A DNA stretch of 64,000 nt from Saturnia japonica (taxonomy: Eukaryota; Arthropoda; Insecta; Lepidoptera; Saturniidae), in assembly GCA_033032175.1 (NCBI GenBank), contig CM065318.1:1302001-1366000 (forward strand). Reading direction: 5' to 3'. The notes below the pieces were generated by a model. The model was not told where the DNA came from. It ran no database searches and saw only the letters and a list, made by a program, of their open reading frames with translations. The position numbers were made by a program, and so were the translations under genes. Positions 1 to 10,607 of this stretch are shown piece after piece. Each line of letters begins with the position of its first letter. Position 1 is the first letter of the stretch.

Positions 1-440
1 GATAATCCTGTTGGTTTATAACGGCACTCTAGGGGATGTTTATATTCCGGTTTAATGTTATTATTTAGTTTTGAAGTTTAAAAAGCAATTTTTCTCATTG
101 TCGACAGATACATTATCCACTTTTTTAAGAAGACAATCATTATCGTCATCATATCAGTTGAAAGAAGTCTACTGCTGAGCATAGACCTCTCCGAAACACC
201 TAAAGATGCCTTAATCCATTAGTCTAAGCTCTATTTTTGATAACTTATTAAAAGTTAAATCCGTTTATACCGATTTTGAGTCAGTCACGTTTTTTTAATC
301 TCAATCATTTATTTTATCCCCTCCAATGTATTTTAACCGCGATAATAATAATCCTCAAGATACGCTTTAACTTCGGCCTATCTAATACAGTCATCTACAA
401 AAATAGATATGTATTTTTTTTATAAATATTTTTTTTTTAA
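1..440. other. AT-rich unique DNA, no gene
   Basis: No open frame of interest. About 145-195 holds a weak trace (CTACTGCTGAGCATAGACCTC) of a wording very common in lepidopteran LINE remnants on their non-coding strand, probably related to the remnants at 61770 and 63160. The rest is unrecognised. Confidence 0.4.
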
Positions 441-535
441 TCTTCTGTATAATTAATAAAATTGAAGTGTATTTTTGTAATGTCAAAATAACAGCTTTTT
501 ACTAAATGCATTTGAAAGTATATATACGGTACGGA
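441..535 (+). mobile_element. Hel-1 Helitron-like 5' end fragment
   Basis: Begins TCTTCTGTATAATTAATAAA and continues like the 5' end of the complete Hel-1 copy at 47759-48275 (AATTGAAGTGT, then TAATGTCAAAATAACA and TTTACTAAATG). Only about the first 95 bases are kept; the 3' CTAG end is missing. Non-coding. Confidence 0.65.
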
Positions 536-599
536 ATCTAAATAGTTTGTTTGACTACTGCAGATCTTAGAGCCATAACGTGAAGTTATTTAACATATG

Positions 600-718
600 G
601 TCTTCCTCAATAAACGAGCCAAGTAACGCATGATTTTTTTTTTTAAATTTGAATAGTCACTCTAGAGATTAGCACTTTTAAACAAACACTTGAGCTTCAT
701 CATATTGTAATACTACTC
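600..718 (-). mobile_element. Hel-4 Helitron-like 5' end fragment
   Basis: On the minus strand it carries the degenerate 5' segment of Hel-4 (compare 19310-20066): a TTTGTTTAAA-like stretch, then GCTAATCTC-like words, then a CGAGGAAG-like word. Diverged, with no 3' end. Confidence 0.5.
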
Positions 719-739
719 TATAGGTTGTAGTCCCTTAAT

Positions 740-776
740 CGCTCGTCCCCAAGCCCGCTGAAGCTGTAAAAGCCGT
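740..776 (+). repeat. LINE-A 3' UTR fragment
   Basis: CGCTCGTCCCCAAGCCCGCT followed by GAAGCTGTAAAAGCCGTA matches, with few changes, the segment just upstream of poly(A) in each unit of the LINE-A array (for example 2607-2645). Only about 37 bases survive. Confidence 0.65.
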
Positions 777-1800
777 ATGAGACAGTTTAAAAGAAAACTA
801 CAGATTTTCCACTGCAATAAATTGATTCTAATGGAGTATTGTAGATTCAGGTGATATCAAAAGTTTTGTATAGAAATAATAATATCCATATAGCTACTTT
901 ACATTGTAATCTATTTGGAAAAAAATATTAAAATAATCTTATTTTTGCTTATGACTGTACATTATGTTATTCAGGCCACGTAACTGGTTTATTACTCGAG
1001 GCGACGTCTACTTGCGTACCCAATGTATTAAAGCTTTCACTGCTTACTCTACATTTGGCGATGTTTATTTGTATATTCAATAATGCGTGATAAGTTTGCC
1101 CGCTGTAACGCAAACGCCATACACATGACGAAAAAGTCATCTAACTAAATAAATGCATCATATACATCTCCCGAGGGATAGAACCAACTTAATTAAAACG
1201 TATTTGCGATTTCATGCGCTTAAAAATCTATTGCTCTGGTAGGAATCTGTACCTGACTGGGTACACGGTGATTAATTCGTCATATTGACTCTTTTGAGTT
1301 GTCGCGTTTTGGAATCAGTCAAAGTATATCTACGGGTCACTGTTGCTTTTAGACTGTACTGTGTTTATCTTTATAAACTGTTAAAAAACCCACTACATTA
1401 TGGTATTGAAACAAAATTTCTTCACTGGTTGCCACTTGGCCACCACCACATTTTTCCTAATGCTTTATTGCTTCACTTCAGTATTTGCTTGTGAAACAAC
1501 GACGTCTGTTAGGTGATCAACTGACAATTCATTACATGCAAAAAAATTGAATACTTTGATAGAATGTGTGCAGGATAGCAGGAAAACAGCGCAAACGCTG
1601 CAGTAGGCGTGGCCTGCCACAAGAGCAAGATCGCGTCACAAGTGCGAGCGAGACGCACTATATGTTTAGTTTATATCATATTTATAGCCTTTATATGTAT
1701 TGTTTTTAAGTTATTGTTAAATTATTAGAAAACCTTTTAGTTTCAACACACGAATATAGTTTTGTATAACCAATAGAGATATAGATATTAAGAAACACAT
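777..1800. other. Unique DNA upstream of the LINE-A array
   Basis: AT-rich, with a more mixed-composition patch at 1570-1665 (GCGCAAACGCTGCAGTAGGC, GCGAGCGAGACGCAC). The longest open frame (1285-1494, 69 codons) shows no domain, signal peptide or family resemblance and is not called. 1801-1900 turns GC-rich but is not recognised; it may be a further decayed part of the array. Confidence 0.4.
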
Positions 1801-1906
1801 TTTGCCATGGAGGGGACTTCGTACTCACGCCGCACTGTCGCCCTTCCAACAAGACCCGCTTAGCCGCCCCGTCGAGCGCCATAAAAGGCCGCGCTCCGCG
1901 GTACCA

Positions 1907-2178
1907 ATTCTCCAGCGGTACCTCAAATAAAAGCGGCAGCTTCGTATGTGCCCGACCCCAACGCCTGCCGGAGAAAACGCCGGCCGCGTAATATATTCAC
2001 TGAACCGCCCGACCAAACCGAAAAAGCTAACGCGTTCTACGCCGCCACCGTCTCTCCAAACAGAGCGTGCCAGCGCCCACGCCCGCGTAACCACCGTTCT
2101 CTCCGCAGAGGGCGGGCGGTCAATTTCGCTCCAGCACACCCGTCACGTCCACCCTCTCTAGCGGTAACCCAAGCCTAG
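1907..2178 (+). pseudogene. LINE-A unit 1: C-terminal tail of ORF2
   Basis: In the frame that reads KAAASYVPDPNACRRKRRPR from about 1935, the sequence stays open to a stop at 2176-2178. This basic, Pro/Arg-rich tail is the extreme C terminus found after the reverse transcriptase domain in jockey-clade elements of moths. The upstream part with the LTLYKMCIRP block, present in units 2 and 4, is missing, so this unit starts further downstream than the others. The 3' UTR follows (2179-2681) with a T-rich stretch at 2333-2351 and a poly(A) of about 22 at 2682-2703. Non-functional remnant; the clade assignment is by wording of the C-terminal region, from memory. Confidence 0.7.
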
Positions 2179-2703
2179 GTCCGTTCCTCGGTGTGAAACC
2201 CTTGGGTCAGGCAACCGCCCGCGCGATACAAGTGACACTGTACGTGCATCACTTAGCTACCAACATACAACACTACACACGTATGAACATACACACGTGC
2301 ACACCACACAGGTACATAGGTTCTGTGAGGGACCTTTTTTTTTCTTTTTTTACGCTAGTTAGTTAGCGCTAGTTAGTGTAGAAACATTCCGATTACGAAT
2401 ACACATACGCATGGTTCCTTCCTTCCTCCCAGGAGGAAGGGAACATGCCTATGTGTATATTTAGTTAGCTCGAATCGTAGGTGTAGGGATTCGATTAGAT
2501 CGCGACCCATTTGCGAACGCGACGACCGCCCGAGCCGAGGTCCGGCCACTTTGGCACCCTCGTGCGAGTCGTCCACAAAACTTTCGCGGCTGAGTGCCCT
2601 CTGCGCTCGCCCCCAAGTCCGGTGAAGCTGTAAAAGCCGCAGCGGCTTTAGGGCCCCTATGGCTAACAGTGTAGTCAGTTCTAAAAAAAAAAAAAAAAAA
2701 AAA

Positions 2704-3604
2704 GTACCAATTCCCTCGCCCGATTGCATCCCCTGTTATGTGCTGCAAGCAAAATGTCCACGAGACACAAGCTTACGCTCTACAAGATGTGTATCCGACC
2801 GATCATGACATATAGCTGCGTTGCGTTCGCACATATGTCAAGATATAACTGGGAACGCTTACAAGCCATCCAGAATAAGTTTCTTCACCGCCTTACCGGT
2901 GCCCCCTGGTTTGTTCGTATGGAGGATCTCCATAGAGATATGGACCTTCCCTCGATACACGCATATGCCAAACACCTTTCTCGCTCTTATTTCGACGCCA
3001 TCGACCCGCGAACCCTAAAAGCGGCATTTATGCCCGCCCCAACCGCAGAGAAAACGCCGGCCGCGAATTTCTCACCGCCGCCACCCAAAAGCACGCGTTC
3101 ACCGTCTCTCCCAAGGCGGGCGGCAATTCGCCCACCCCCGTACGCCACCCTCTCAGGGACCCAGTCAGTCGTTCCCGAAACCTTGGGTCAGCACGCCGCC
3201 AAAAGTAGCCGTCCGTGTACCCTTGTCAGCAACCCCCCGATACAAACACTGACCCACGTCTAGGTCAGACCTTTTTTTTCTTTTTTTACCTATGTTACCA
3301 GTTAACAACACGGTACAAGTCTAGATGTTCTTCCTTCTTCCAGAGGAAGGGAACGCTAGTTTATTAGTACTCGTTAGATAGGATCGATTGTCCTCCTTCT
3401 CCCGAAGGAGGAACGCCAGGAGTCATTGCCATCGTGGTGTGGATATTCGCGACCCTTGCGACGCCAAGCCGCCGAGCCGAAACCGGCCACTTTGGCCCTT
3501 GGCTCAACTTTGGCGTCCCAAAAAAAAAAACAAAAACGGTAACCTTAAAGCCGCACGCTTTAGGCCCTGGCAACAAAATGTCAGTACAAAAAAAAAAAAA
3601 AAAA
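2704..3604 (+). pseudogene. LINE-A unit 2: RT C-terminal region and 3' UTR
   Basis: Starts right after poly(A). From 2724 the frame reads LHPLLCAASKMSTRHKLTLY, then KMCIRPIMTYSCVAFAH and LTGAPWFVRMEDLH, the conserved post-catalytic region of jockey-like reverse transcriptases in moths. To about 2997 it is intact. After that (to the stop at 3261-3263) the protein is a scrambled version of the tail seen in unit 1, because the DNA lacks many short pieces; the run of P, T and S residues there should not be read as a real domain. The 3' UTR is also riddled with short deletions and ends in A-rich DNA at 3589-3604. The catalytic reverse-transcriptase motifs are not included, so the unit cannot be autonomous. 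Confidence 0.75.
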
Positions 3605-4486
3605 GTCAATTTCCCGCCGATTGCATCCCGTTGTCGCAACAAAATGTCAAGAACGAAGCTTACGCTCCAAAAGTTTCCACCGCTACTGCCCCGTTTGTTC
3701 GATGAGGTCAAGAATATGGACCTTCACCATCAGATAATTTCTCACCCCTTCCGTCCCCCTTTTGTCGATGGAGGATCCTAATAGACGCTTCTGTCCGACC
3801 CAAACCCTTCCGAAAATTCGCAAATCGAACCACGCGAACCTAACAAAAGCAGCGTTCTACGCCGCCACCGTCTCTCCAAACAGAGCGTGCCAGCGCCCAC
3901 GCCCGCGTAACCACCGTTCTCTCCGCAGAGGGACGGGCGGTCAACTTCGCTCCCGCACACCCGTCACGTCCACCCTCTCTAGCGGAACCCAAGCTAGGTC
4001 CGTTCCTCGGTGTGAAACCCTTGGGTCAGGCAACCGCCCCGCGATACAAGTGACACTTACGTGCACACTTAGCTACCAACAACAACATACACACGATGAA
4101 CAACACACGTGCACACCACACAGGTACATAGGTTCTGTAGGGACCTTTTTTTCTTTTTTTCGCTAGTTAGTTAGCGCTAGTTAGTGTAGAAACATTCCGA
4201 TTAAATACACATACGCATGGTCCTTCCTTCCTCCCAGGAGGAAGGAACTGCCTATGGTATATTTAGTTAGCTCGAATCTAGGTTGGGATTGTTAGATCGC
4301 GACCTTTGCAACGCGACGACCGCCCGAGCCGAGGTCCGGCCACTTTGGCACCCTGTCGACGTCACAAACTTTCGCGGCTGAGTGCCCTGCGCTCGCCCCC
4401 AAGTCCGGTGAAGCTGTAAAAGCCGCAGCGGCTTTAGGGCCCCTAGGCTAACAGTGTAGTCAGTTCAAAAAAAAAAAAAAAAAAAA
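3605..4486 (+). pseudogene. LINE-A unit 3: heavily eroded copy
   Basis: Begins GTCAATTTCCCGCCGATTGC, a shortened form of the same junction. Words from the reverse-transcriptase segment survive (AAGCTTACGCTCC, CCCCGTTTGTTCG, AATATGGACCTTC) but most bases between them are absent. From 3850 the C-terminal tail and 3' UTR are nearly complete, though one or two bases shorter at many places than in unit 1. Poly(A) of about 20 at 4467-4486. No usable frame. Confidence 0.7.
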
Positions 4487-5594
4487 GTACCAATTTCCTC
4501 CCCGATGTCCCCTGTTATGTGCTGCAAGCAAAATGTCCACGAGACACAAGCTTACGCTCTACAAGATGTGTATCCGACCGATCATGACATATAGCTGCGT
4601 TGCGTTCGCACATATGTCAAGATATAACTGGGAACGCTTACAAGCCATCCAGAATAAGTTTCTTCACCGCCTTACCGGTGCCCCCTGGTTTGTTCGTATG
4701 GAGGATCTCCATAGAGATATGGACCTTCCCTCGATACACGCATATGCCAAACACCTTTCTCGCTCTTATTTCGACAGCGCATCGAACACGCGAATCCCTT
4801 AATAAAGCGGCAGCTTCGTATGTGCCCGACCCCAACGCCTGCCGAGAAAACGCCGGCGCGTAATATATTCACTGACCGCCCGACCAAACCGAAAAAGCTA
4901 ACGCGTTCTACGCCGCCACCGTCTCTCCAAACAGAGCGTGCCACCGCCCACGCCCGCGTAACCACCGTTCTCTCCGCAGAGGACGGGCGGTCAACTTCGC
5001 TCCCGCACACCCGTCACGTCCACCCTCTCTAGCGGCAACCCAAGCCTAGGTCCGTTCCTCGGTGTGAAGCCCTTGGGTCAGGCAGCCGCCCACGCGATAC
5101 AAAGTGACACTATACGTGCAACACTTAGCTACCCACACACAACATTACACACGCATGAACAACACACACGTGCACACCACACAGGTACATAGGTTCTGTA
5201 AGGGACCTTTTTTTTCTTTTTTTGCGCTAGTTAGACTAATGCGCTAGTTAGTGTAGAAAAACCATTCCGATTATTAAATACACATACGCATGGTCCACTC
5301 CTTCCTCCCAGGAGGAGGGGAACGTGCATATGAGTATATATTAGTTAGCTCGAATTCTCATAGGATTCGGGAATTAGTTAGATCGCGACTTTTTCGCATT
5401 CGCGACGACCGCCCGAGCCGAGGTTCGGCCACTCTGGCACCCTCGTACGGCTCGTCACAAACTTTCGCGGCTGAGTGCCCTAAGCGCTCGCCCCCAAGTC
5501 CGGTGAAGCTGTAAAAGCCGCAGCGGCTCTGTTTTAGGATAGGGCCCCTAAGGCTAACAGTGTAGTCAGTTCAAAAAAAAAAAAAAAAAAAAAA
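4487..5594 (+). pseudogene. LINE-A unit 4: most complete unit
   Basis: GTACCAATTTCCTCC is followed by the reverse-transcriptase C-terminal segment (4533-4775), which by eye is base-for-base the same as in unit 2. A frameshift near 4775 separates it from the AAASYVPDPNACR tail (from about 4806), and further single-base losses break the tail. 3' UTR from about 5040, with T-rich stretch at 5208-5223 and GCGGCT near 5522, then a poly(A) of about 22 ending at 5594. At 1,108 bases it is the longest unit and the best template for describing the repeat. Confidence 0.75.
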
Positions 5595-5605
5595 GGTACC
5601 AATTC

Positions 5606-5981
5606 AGTCATTCTCAAGAAGTCGGCAAGAAACAACATAGCGACAAGTGCATCCGTTCTCAAGAAGTCAGCAAGAAAATAAATAGTGATAAAGACATTGA
5701 CACAGCAAGTAGATAGTAACAAGTGAATATTGTAAATAGTGATCAATAAAAGTTAAATTTATAGTCATCGACGTATTTTTACTCGGCAATCCAGTAATAG
5801 TTTTCAAAGTACGGAAACCACGGAATCAATAGTCCGTAGTATAGACCAGAGCTATCGTCTGGTCACTTGATAACCCGCACAGAATGACTACTTATTTATT
5901 CATGGATGGTATGTAATTATGATATGTACTTACGCTCCAAGAACAAGAACGACTGCTGAGATATAAGTAGTTATTAATAGA
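5606..5981. repeat. Flank of array with a 45-base direct duplication
   Basis: TTCTCAAGAAGTC occurs at 5611 and again at 5656, each followed by similar GCAAGAAA... sequence: two diverged units with a period of 45 bases. The remainder to 5981 is unique AT-rich DNA without a gene. Confidence 0.55.
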
Positions 5982-6470
5982 CTATATGTGCCCGCGGCTT
6001 CGCTCACGTGGTCTACAGAATGCCATCACGTGCGAACTTTGCTCCAGCTCCCTGTTAAAAAATGGTGACTGTGGCTATTCCTTAAAGTAGGTAGGTCTTT
6101 TTAAGATCAACAATAATTTAGTACATTAATTTAATATGTATCTAATGGATTACTCAGCATTTAAGCATCCGAATTGATTCACCATGACCAGTCTTTTTTT
6201 AATTAGCGTAGCATCCTAATTTTATTTCTAAAATAAAATTAGCCTAACGTACTCCTTACAATATCAGCTATCGGTAGAAGCTACTGGTAAGTGAAAGTCC
6301 TATTAAAATCGGTCCTACCGTTTCGGAGGTTATCCGGAACAAACAAACAGTCAAAATTTTTTTTTAGTTTCTTTATTATTATAAGTATCGTATATATTTT
6401 CAATTGTACATTTAGTAAAAAGTTCTTATTTTGACATTAGAAAAAGACACTTCAATATTATTATTTGTTT
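5982..6470 (-). mobile_element. Hel-1 Helitron-like element, near full length
   Basis: Minus-strand copy of the family defined by 47759-48275. The plus strand shows the complement of the 3' end (CCCGCGGCTTCGCTCACGTG at 5991), the middle (AAATCGGTCCTACCGTTTCG) and the complement of the 5' end (TTTTGACATTAG, CACTTCAATATTATTA). The CTAG terminus is mutated (ACTATA). Non-coding, about 490 bases. Confidence 0.7.
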
Positions 6471-7409
6471 AAAGGATAAATGTTATAGATAGATAGATAC
6501 TGTAGCCATGCTAGTCTTAAAATGTAAAAATCGTGAAAGACGTGAGGCGATACCCAAAAATTTGAAAAAAAACTTGTTAAAATTGCTATCACACGAAAAA
6601 AATAACCCTTTAAAAAGATATCAACCCAAAATGCCCCGAATGTAACTTTCAAGTTGTTAACCTAGGGCAATAAAAAAATTACCTACATAAAAAAAATGAA
6701 TGATATTTTAACAAACAACGACAAATAACCAGGCGACACAGTCACTTATCTTAATGTGTTCCTAAATCTAAGTAATAAATTTATACAACGATAAAAAAAT
6801 CACGTAAATAAACTAAATATGCAGTGTTTATATAATACGCTAATTTTAAACTTGCGTGTTTTAAAATAATTAGAAGAAAATGTGAATATGAACTTAATAA
6901 AAAGGACAGATTTTTAAAAAATATTTTTATGAAAGGTTTTTTAGACGGTTCTGAATTGTAAATAGTCGATTGTAATTTCAGATAAGTCGGGCCTTTTTTA
7001 TGATGGTTAATATTAAATTTCAACCACTGTTCAGTTGTAAGTTATAAGTGTTAACTGTTAGGATCAACATTGAATAAATTATTTTAGATTTTTTATTATA
7101 AGCTTCTATATAACTTGCTTTGTTAGTATGTTCCGAACTATGCAACTAAATTTTAAAACAGTTATTACCAACTGGTTGAGCTGAAGTTTTGCATACACGT
7201 TTATTTTAGACGACAATGTATAGTTAGCTAAATGACGTCATTCTAAATCCAAAATTGCGGACCAGTTATGTTTTATGCACCCCCGTGATATGGGTATCAA
7301 ATGAAAGGGTTTACTGAGCAGAATACGTAAAATAGATATTAATAAAAAAAGTGGAATTAAAATTAAATAAATTTCTAACGCATTACATACCTATATGTTT
7401 TTAAAATAA
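6471..7409. other. AT-rich unique DNA
   Basis: No recognisable gene or repeat. Short open frames here are lysine/phenylalanine-rich products of AT-rich composition and are not called. Confidence 0.4.
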
Positions 7410-7777
7410 CTAACGATCGCCCAATGGTCAAAATTCGACCTGTGACTTTTTAATCATAGACTACTTATATTCTGTTTGACATTTGCAGTATTCATGAACC
7501 TAAACAATGAGTATTATCTACATCACTTGCTGTCAATTTTCATTGAGTGACAATGTCAATATTTTGGAAGGTCTAAGTTCAATGGCACTGGTAAGTTTAG
7601 GATTCATAGTATTAATTTATTTTATTTAATATATTAGTGACACATATTATAGATAAATTTTACCTTTATGCACTCTTTCTACATCTATACTTTAACCATG
7701 CCAAATCTCAGATTTCCGTGTACGCACTATGCTTAAAAAGGGACAGAAAGTTGTTGCTTCACGTATTAATATAATGA
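7410..7777 (-). mobile_element. Hel-2 Helitron-like element
   Basis: Plus strand starts CTAACGATCGCCCAATGG (complement of the Hel-2 3' end, CTAG mutated to TTAG on the element strand) and ends CTTCACGTATTAATATAATGA, the complement of the 5' TC end. The body shares GACATTTGCAGTATTCATGA and TCACTTGCTGTCA with the other Hel-2 copies. Non-coding, about 368 bases. Confidence 0.75.
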
Positions 7778-8394
7778 TTTATAAGTTGTTGAATAAAGAA
7801 GTTCAAATATTTGTCCATCAATCACGCTCAATCGGTTAAACGGATTCAATAGTTAAATAGGAAAACAATAATTATGACCAGAAACTGAACATAGGGAAGT
7901 CGTTGTTAATTATTATTAAAGTTTAATTTATGTTCAGCAAAGCGGATAACGTCGAGGTATTTATAAACGTAAATCTGAGGTATTCGATACCGCTTGTAAA
8001 CACGATACAAAAGACAGCAAAACCTTCGATACTCCAAACCTATAGTAGGGTATTATACGCACCCACCATTCATCTAACGGCTAACCAATCGATATCGGTT
8101 TGTTAGGTAAAATTCATAGTAAGCCCTGAGCGTAATAAATCATTGAAGTTTGGACAACTGTAACGGTGAGATGCTGCCTCCTATTGAACTCGGAGAGTGA
8201 ATCCCTAAATTTTGTACATAGGCATCGGCTTCACTTGCCTATTGATAATGGAATGTGTTCTTATAAATGACATTTATAGAAGTACTTGCTATGCCCGCGA
8301 CTCTACACGCGTTTATTACACAGTAATTATTTATGTATATAATCGAAGTAACAATTTCTTTATGCATATTAGGTGACTTTTGGATGGGTAAAAT
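7778..8394. other. Unique DNA
   Basis: Nothing recognised on either strand. Confidence 0.35.
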
Positions 8395-8975
8395 CTTATG
8401 AGTTAATAATGGAAAAATAATTTATTTGTTTGAAATTCTTTTTGTATACGATAGTCAGACTCACGAGGAATAGTATAGGTTATCTAGCATTAGGCTACAA
8501 CTTTCAGCTAGCCTCAAATATGGATTTTTGTTAAGTAAGTCGGAAGTGGAGCCCTGCCGTACTGTATCCGTATGTGCTGCCGAAATGGTTAATGATACGT
8601 AAATATAATGTTATACAAAAATATTTGTCCTTAGTACATCTAAAGAAAAATCCATGATAGTATATGATTATCTGTTGTACATAAACCACAGTAAAGTATG
8701 TATTTTGTAACAAACATTTGTTGGAAATTTGAGCATTATTTTTAGGCATCCACATATTAACCCTTACGGAAAAAAGTTACTTCATTATAAATACAGTTTT
8801 ATAAATTTAAGCCTTGCCCTTTAAAAAATGTTATTTAGATACTTAGTTTAGGGAATAATGATAAATTAAAATAATTTGTATTCGCGGTAAGAACAATTAA
8901 ACCTACACGGGTGCGTTGGCGGCGCGGTGTTTGTTCGATAAAACTAACACGGGTGTAACCTTGTGCCATAGCTAG
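8395..8975 (+). mobile_element. Hel-3 Helitron-like element, 5' end diverged
   Basis: Colinear with the complete Hel-3 at 31326-31951: CTCACGAGGAATAGTATAGG, GTTAATGATACGTAAATATA, AAAAGTTACTTCATTATAAA, then GGGTGCGTTGGCGGCGCGGT and a terminal CTAG at 8972-8975 followed by T, as expected for insertion between A and T. Non-coding. Confidence 0.75.
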
Positions 8976-10062
8976 TGCTAACAATAAATCTGTAGACTTA
9001 AGTATGATGTAGGTATTGCTCGGAGTTCCGATAGATTTGAAAACACATCGATTTAATATACTTGAAAACCAGACTGATGTTAAAGATTTCAATATAGGAA
9101 TTATGAAGTTATTCACTTCTATCAATAGTTCTCAATGACTTATAAACTATGTTGTCTGAACGTACTACCTATTAGAAATGTTTATAGTCTGTCAATTGAG
9201 AAATAGCACATACCATCATACACCGTACATTTAATAATAATCAAGTCGTTTCGAGTTAAATCCTGACAAACAGACAAAAAGATTTAAAGTCATATTCATT
9301 ATTAGTCTATATTATAAAATAAATGGTATATATATGGAAATAAAAAAACACTGTTATAACATTTGTAAAATTAAAATCGTTTTGCAAAGAAAAATAAAGG
9401 TAGGTACAATTACAAAACAATGTATGCTAATCTAAAATTAAAATACTTATACGAGTAGTTTTCTTAGACATGTAAAAAACCTACAAAAAGGTGCTGTAAT
9501 TTTACGAAACCGTTTTTTAGTTTCCGAAGAAAAGCTTCTCAAATGTTAAAACAAAGTTTTGTATTATTCCAATTCGCGATTTTAATTTTGGCTAAAATAT
9601 TTTGCATATTAGTTTCCAAAACATGCCTTGTAATACAACTGAAGACATTTTTAACAGTGTACATAAACAAAAAGAACGCCAAATTTATTATCATAGATAG
9701 AGAATGATCAACTAAATCTTATTTTGTCTAAGTTTTCAATTTAAAAATATACTCGAAAAAGGAAAATTATATTCGGAAACGTTTTATCGTAAAACGTATA
9801 CGGAGAATTCATTAATATCAAACGATATCATAAAATTTAAGATAAGGAAACAGATAAACATTAACGAATAAGTTAAGAAGAAACTCATAAAGGTCAATAC
9901 GGAGTTCTTAGAATTCATAAAATACTACGGTTTTGAGGGCATATTTACTTCTCTGATATATTTATATAGTCATTTGCCTTTGACAATCGTGTTTTCAAAA
10001 ACGATTTGAAAATATCCGTTTAGACCACAGTTTCATAGCCTGGGATTCATGGTCCCCCACGG
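8976..10062. other. AT-rich unique DNA
   Basis: No gene or known repeat found. Composition is strongly A/T-biased with many A tracts. Confidence 0.35.
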
Positions 10063-10540
10063 TATGACTGGTGGAGGTTTTTTTTTAAAACATGTAAGGT
10101 GGCAAACAAACATAAGGCCCTCCTGATGGTAAGCGGCAACCGTAGCATATGGAGGCTTGTAATACCATAGGTATCACTAACGTGTTTCGACCTTGAACCC
10201 AAAGACCTCCAGAAACCCAACTCACCACAGAAACACAACACTTGGTTATTTGGCTGCAAACTTCTGTAGAGTGGAGTTATTCCACCAGTTGGACTGACCC
10301 AAGTAGAGAGAATTCTCAAAAGAAATTTTGTCTGTCCCCCTACCAATCTTTGAACCCTCCGCTTCCATAGGGAGCTCTGGAAACCCTACTCATCGCTGGA
10401 ACACAACACTAGGTTCTATCGAGAACCTTTGAGATCGATCATCTGTAAAGTGGAGGTCGAACTGACCCAAGTAAAGAGAAATCTTGAAAGAAATTTATCT
10501 ATCCACTACCACTCTTTAGACAATTCCTCAATTTAACGTG
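10063..10540 (+). repeat. Rep-F dispersed repeat with internal duplication
   Basis: Starts with a T run and GGTGGCAAACAAACATAAGG, CCTCCTGATGGTAAGCGGCA, a wording found all over lepidopteran genomes. Inside, a segment of about 165 bases occurs twice in tandem: ACACAACACTTGG...CTGTAGAGTGGAG...GACCCAAGTAGAGAGAA (about 10195-10345) and ACACAACACTAGG...CTGTAAAGTGGAGG...GACCCAAGTAAAGAGAA (about 10365-10525). Related fragments lie at 21625-21755, 32233-32330 and 54970-55190. Class unknown. The open frame on its minus strand is not a gene. Confidence 0.55.
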
Positions 10541-10607
10541 CTGACTCAGTGCTGAGTGAATTGAATCAGTAGTAACCATATTACTATTGACCGTCACGCA
10601 GTGTATT

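Larger units (their letters stand above)
1901..5605 (+). repeat. Tandem head-to-tail array of LINE-A 3' ends
   Basis: Four consecutive units (1901-2703, 2704-3604, 3605-4486, 4487-5594) each consist of the end of a non-LTR reverse transcriptase frame, a 3' UTR and a run of 15-22 A. Each A run is followed directly by GTACCAATT or a close variant (2704, 3605, 4487, 5596), and the same word sits at the front of the array (1901). Three units also start at the same reverse-transcriptase codon. Shared truncation point plus shared junction point to tandem duplication of one insertion with its target duplication rather than four insertions. The block is clearly GC-richer than its surroundings. Confidence 0.8.

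Noticed and set aside
1825..2139. Minus-strand frame of 104 codons in GC-rich DNA
   Set aside because: Complement of the LINE-A tail; similar frames appear at 3778-3960 and 4672-5010 only because the DNA is repeated.
2682..2703. Poly(A) runs as ends of processed host pseudogenes
   Set aside because: The upstream sequence is the 3' UTR of LINE-A in every unit.
2990..3263. Proline/serine/threonine-rich C-terminal extension of the 179-codon frame as a novel domain
   Set aside because: It is the LINE-A tail translated across many short deletions; the DNA aligns with the tail in units 1 and 4.
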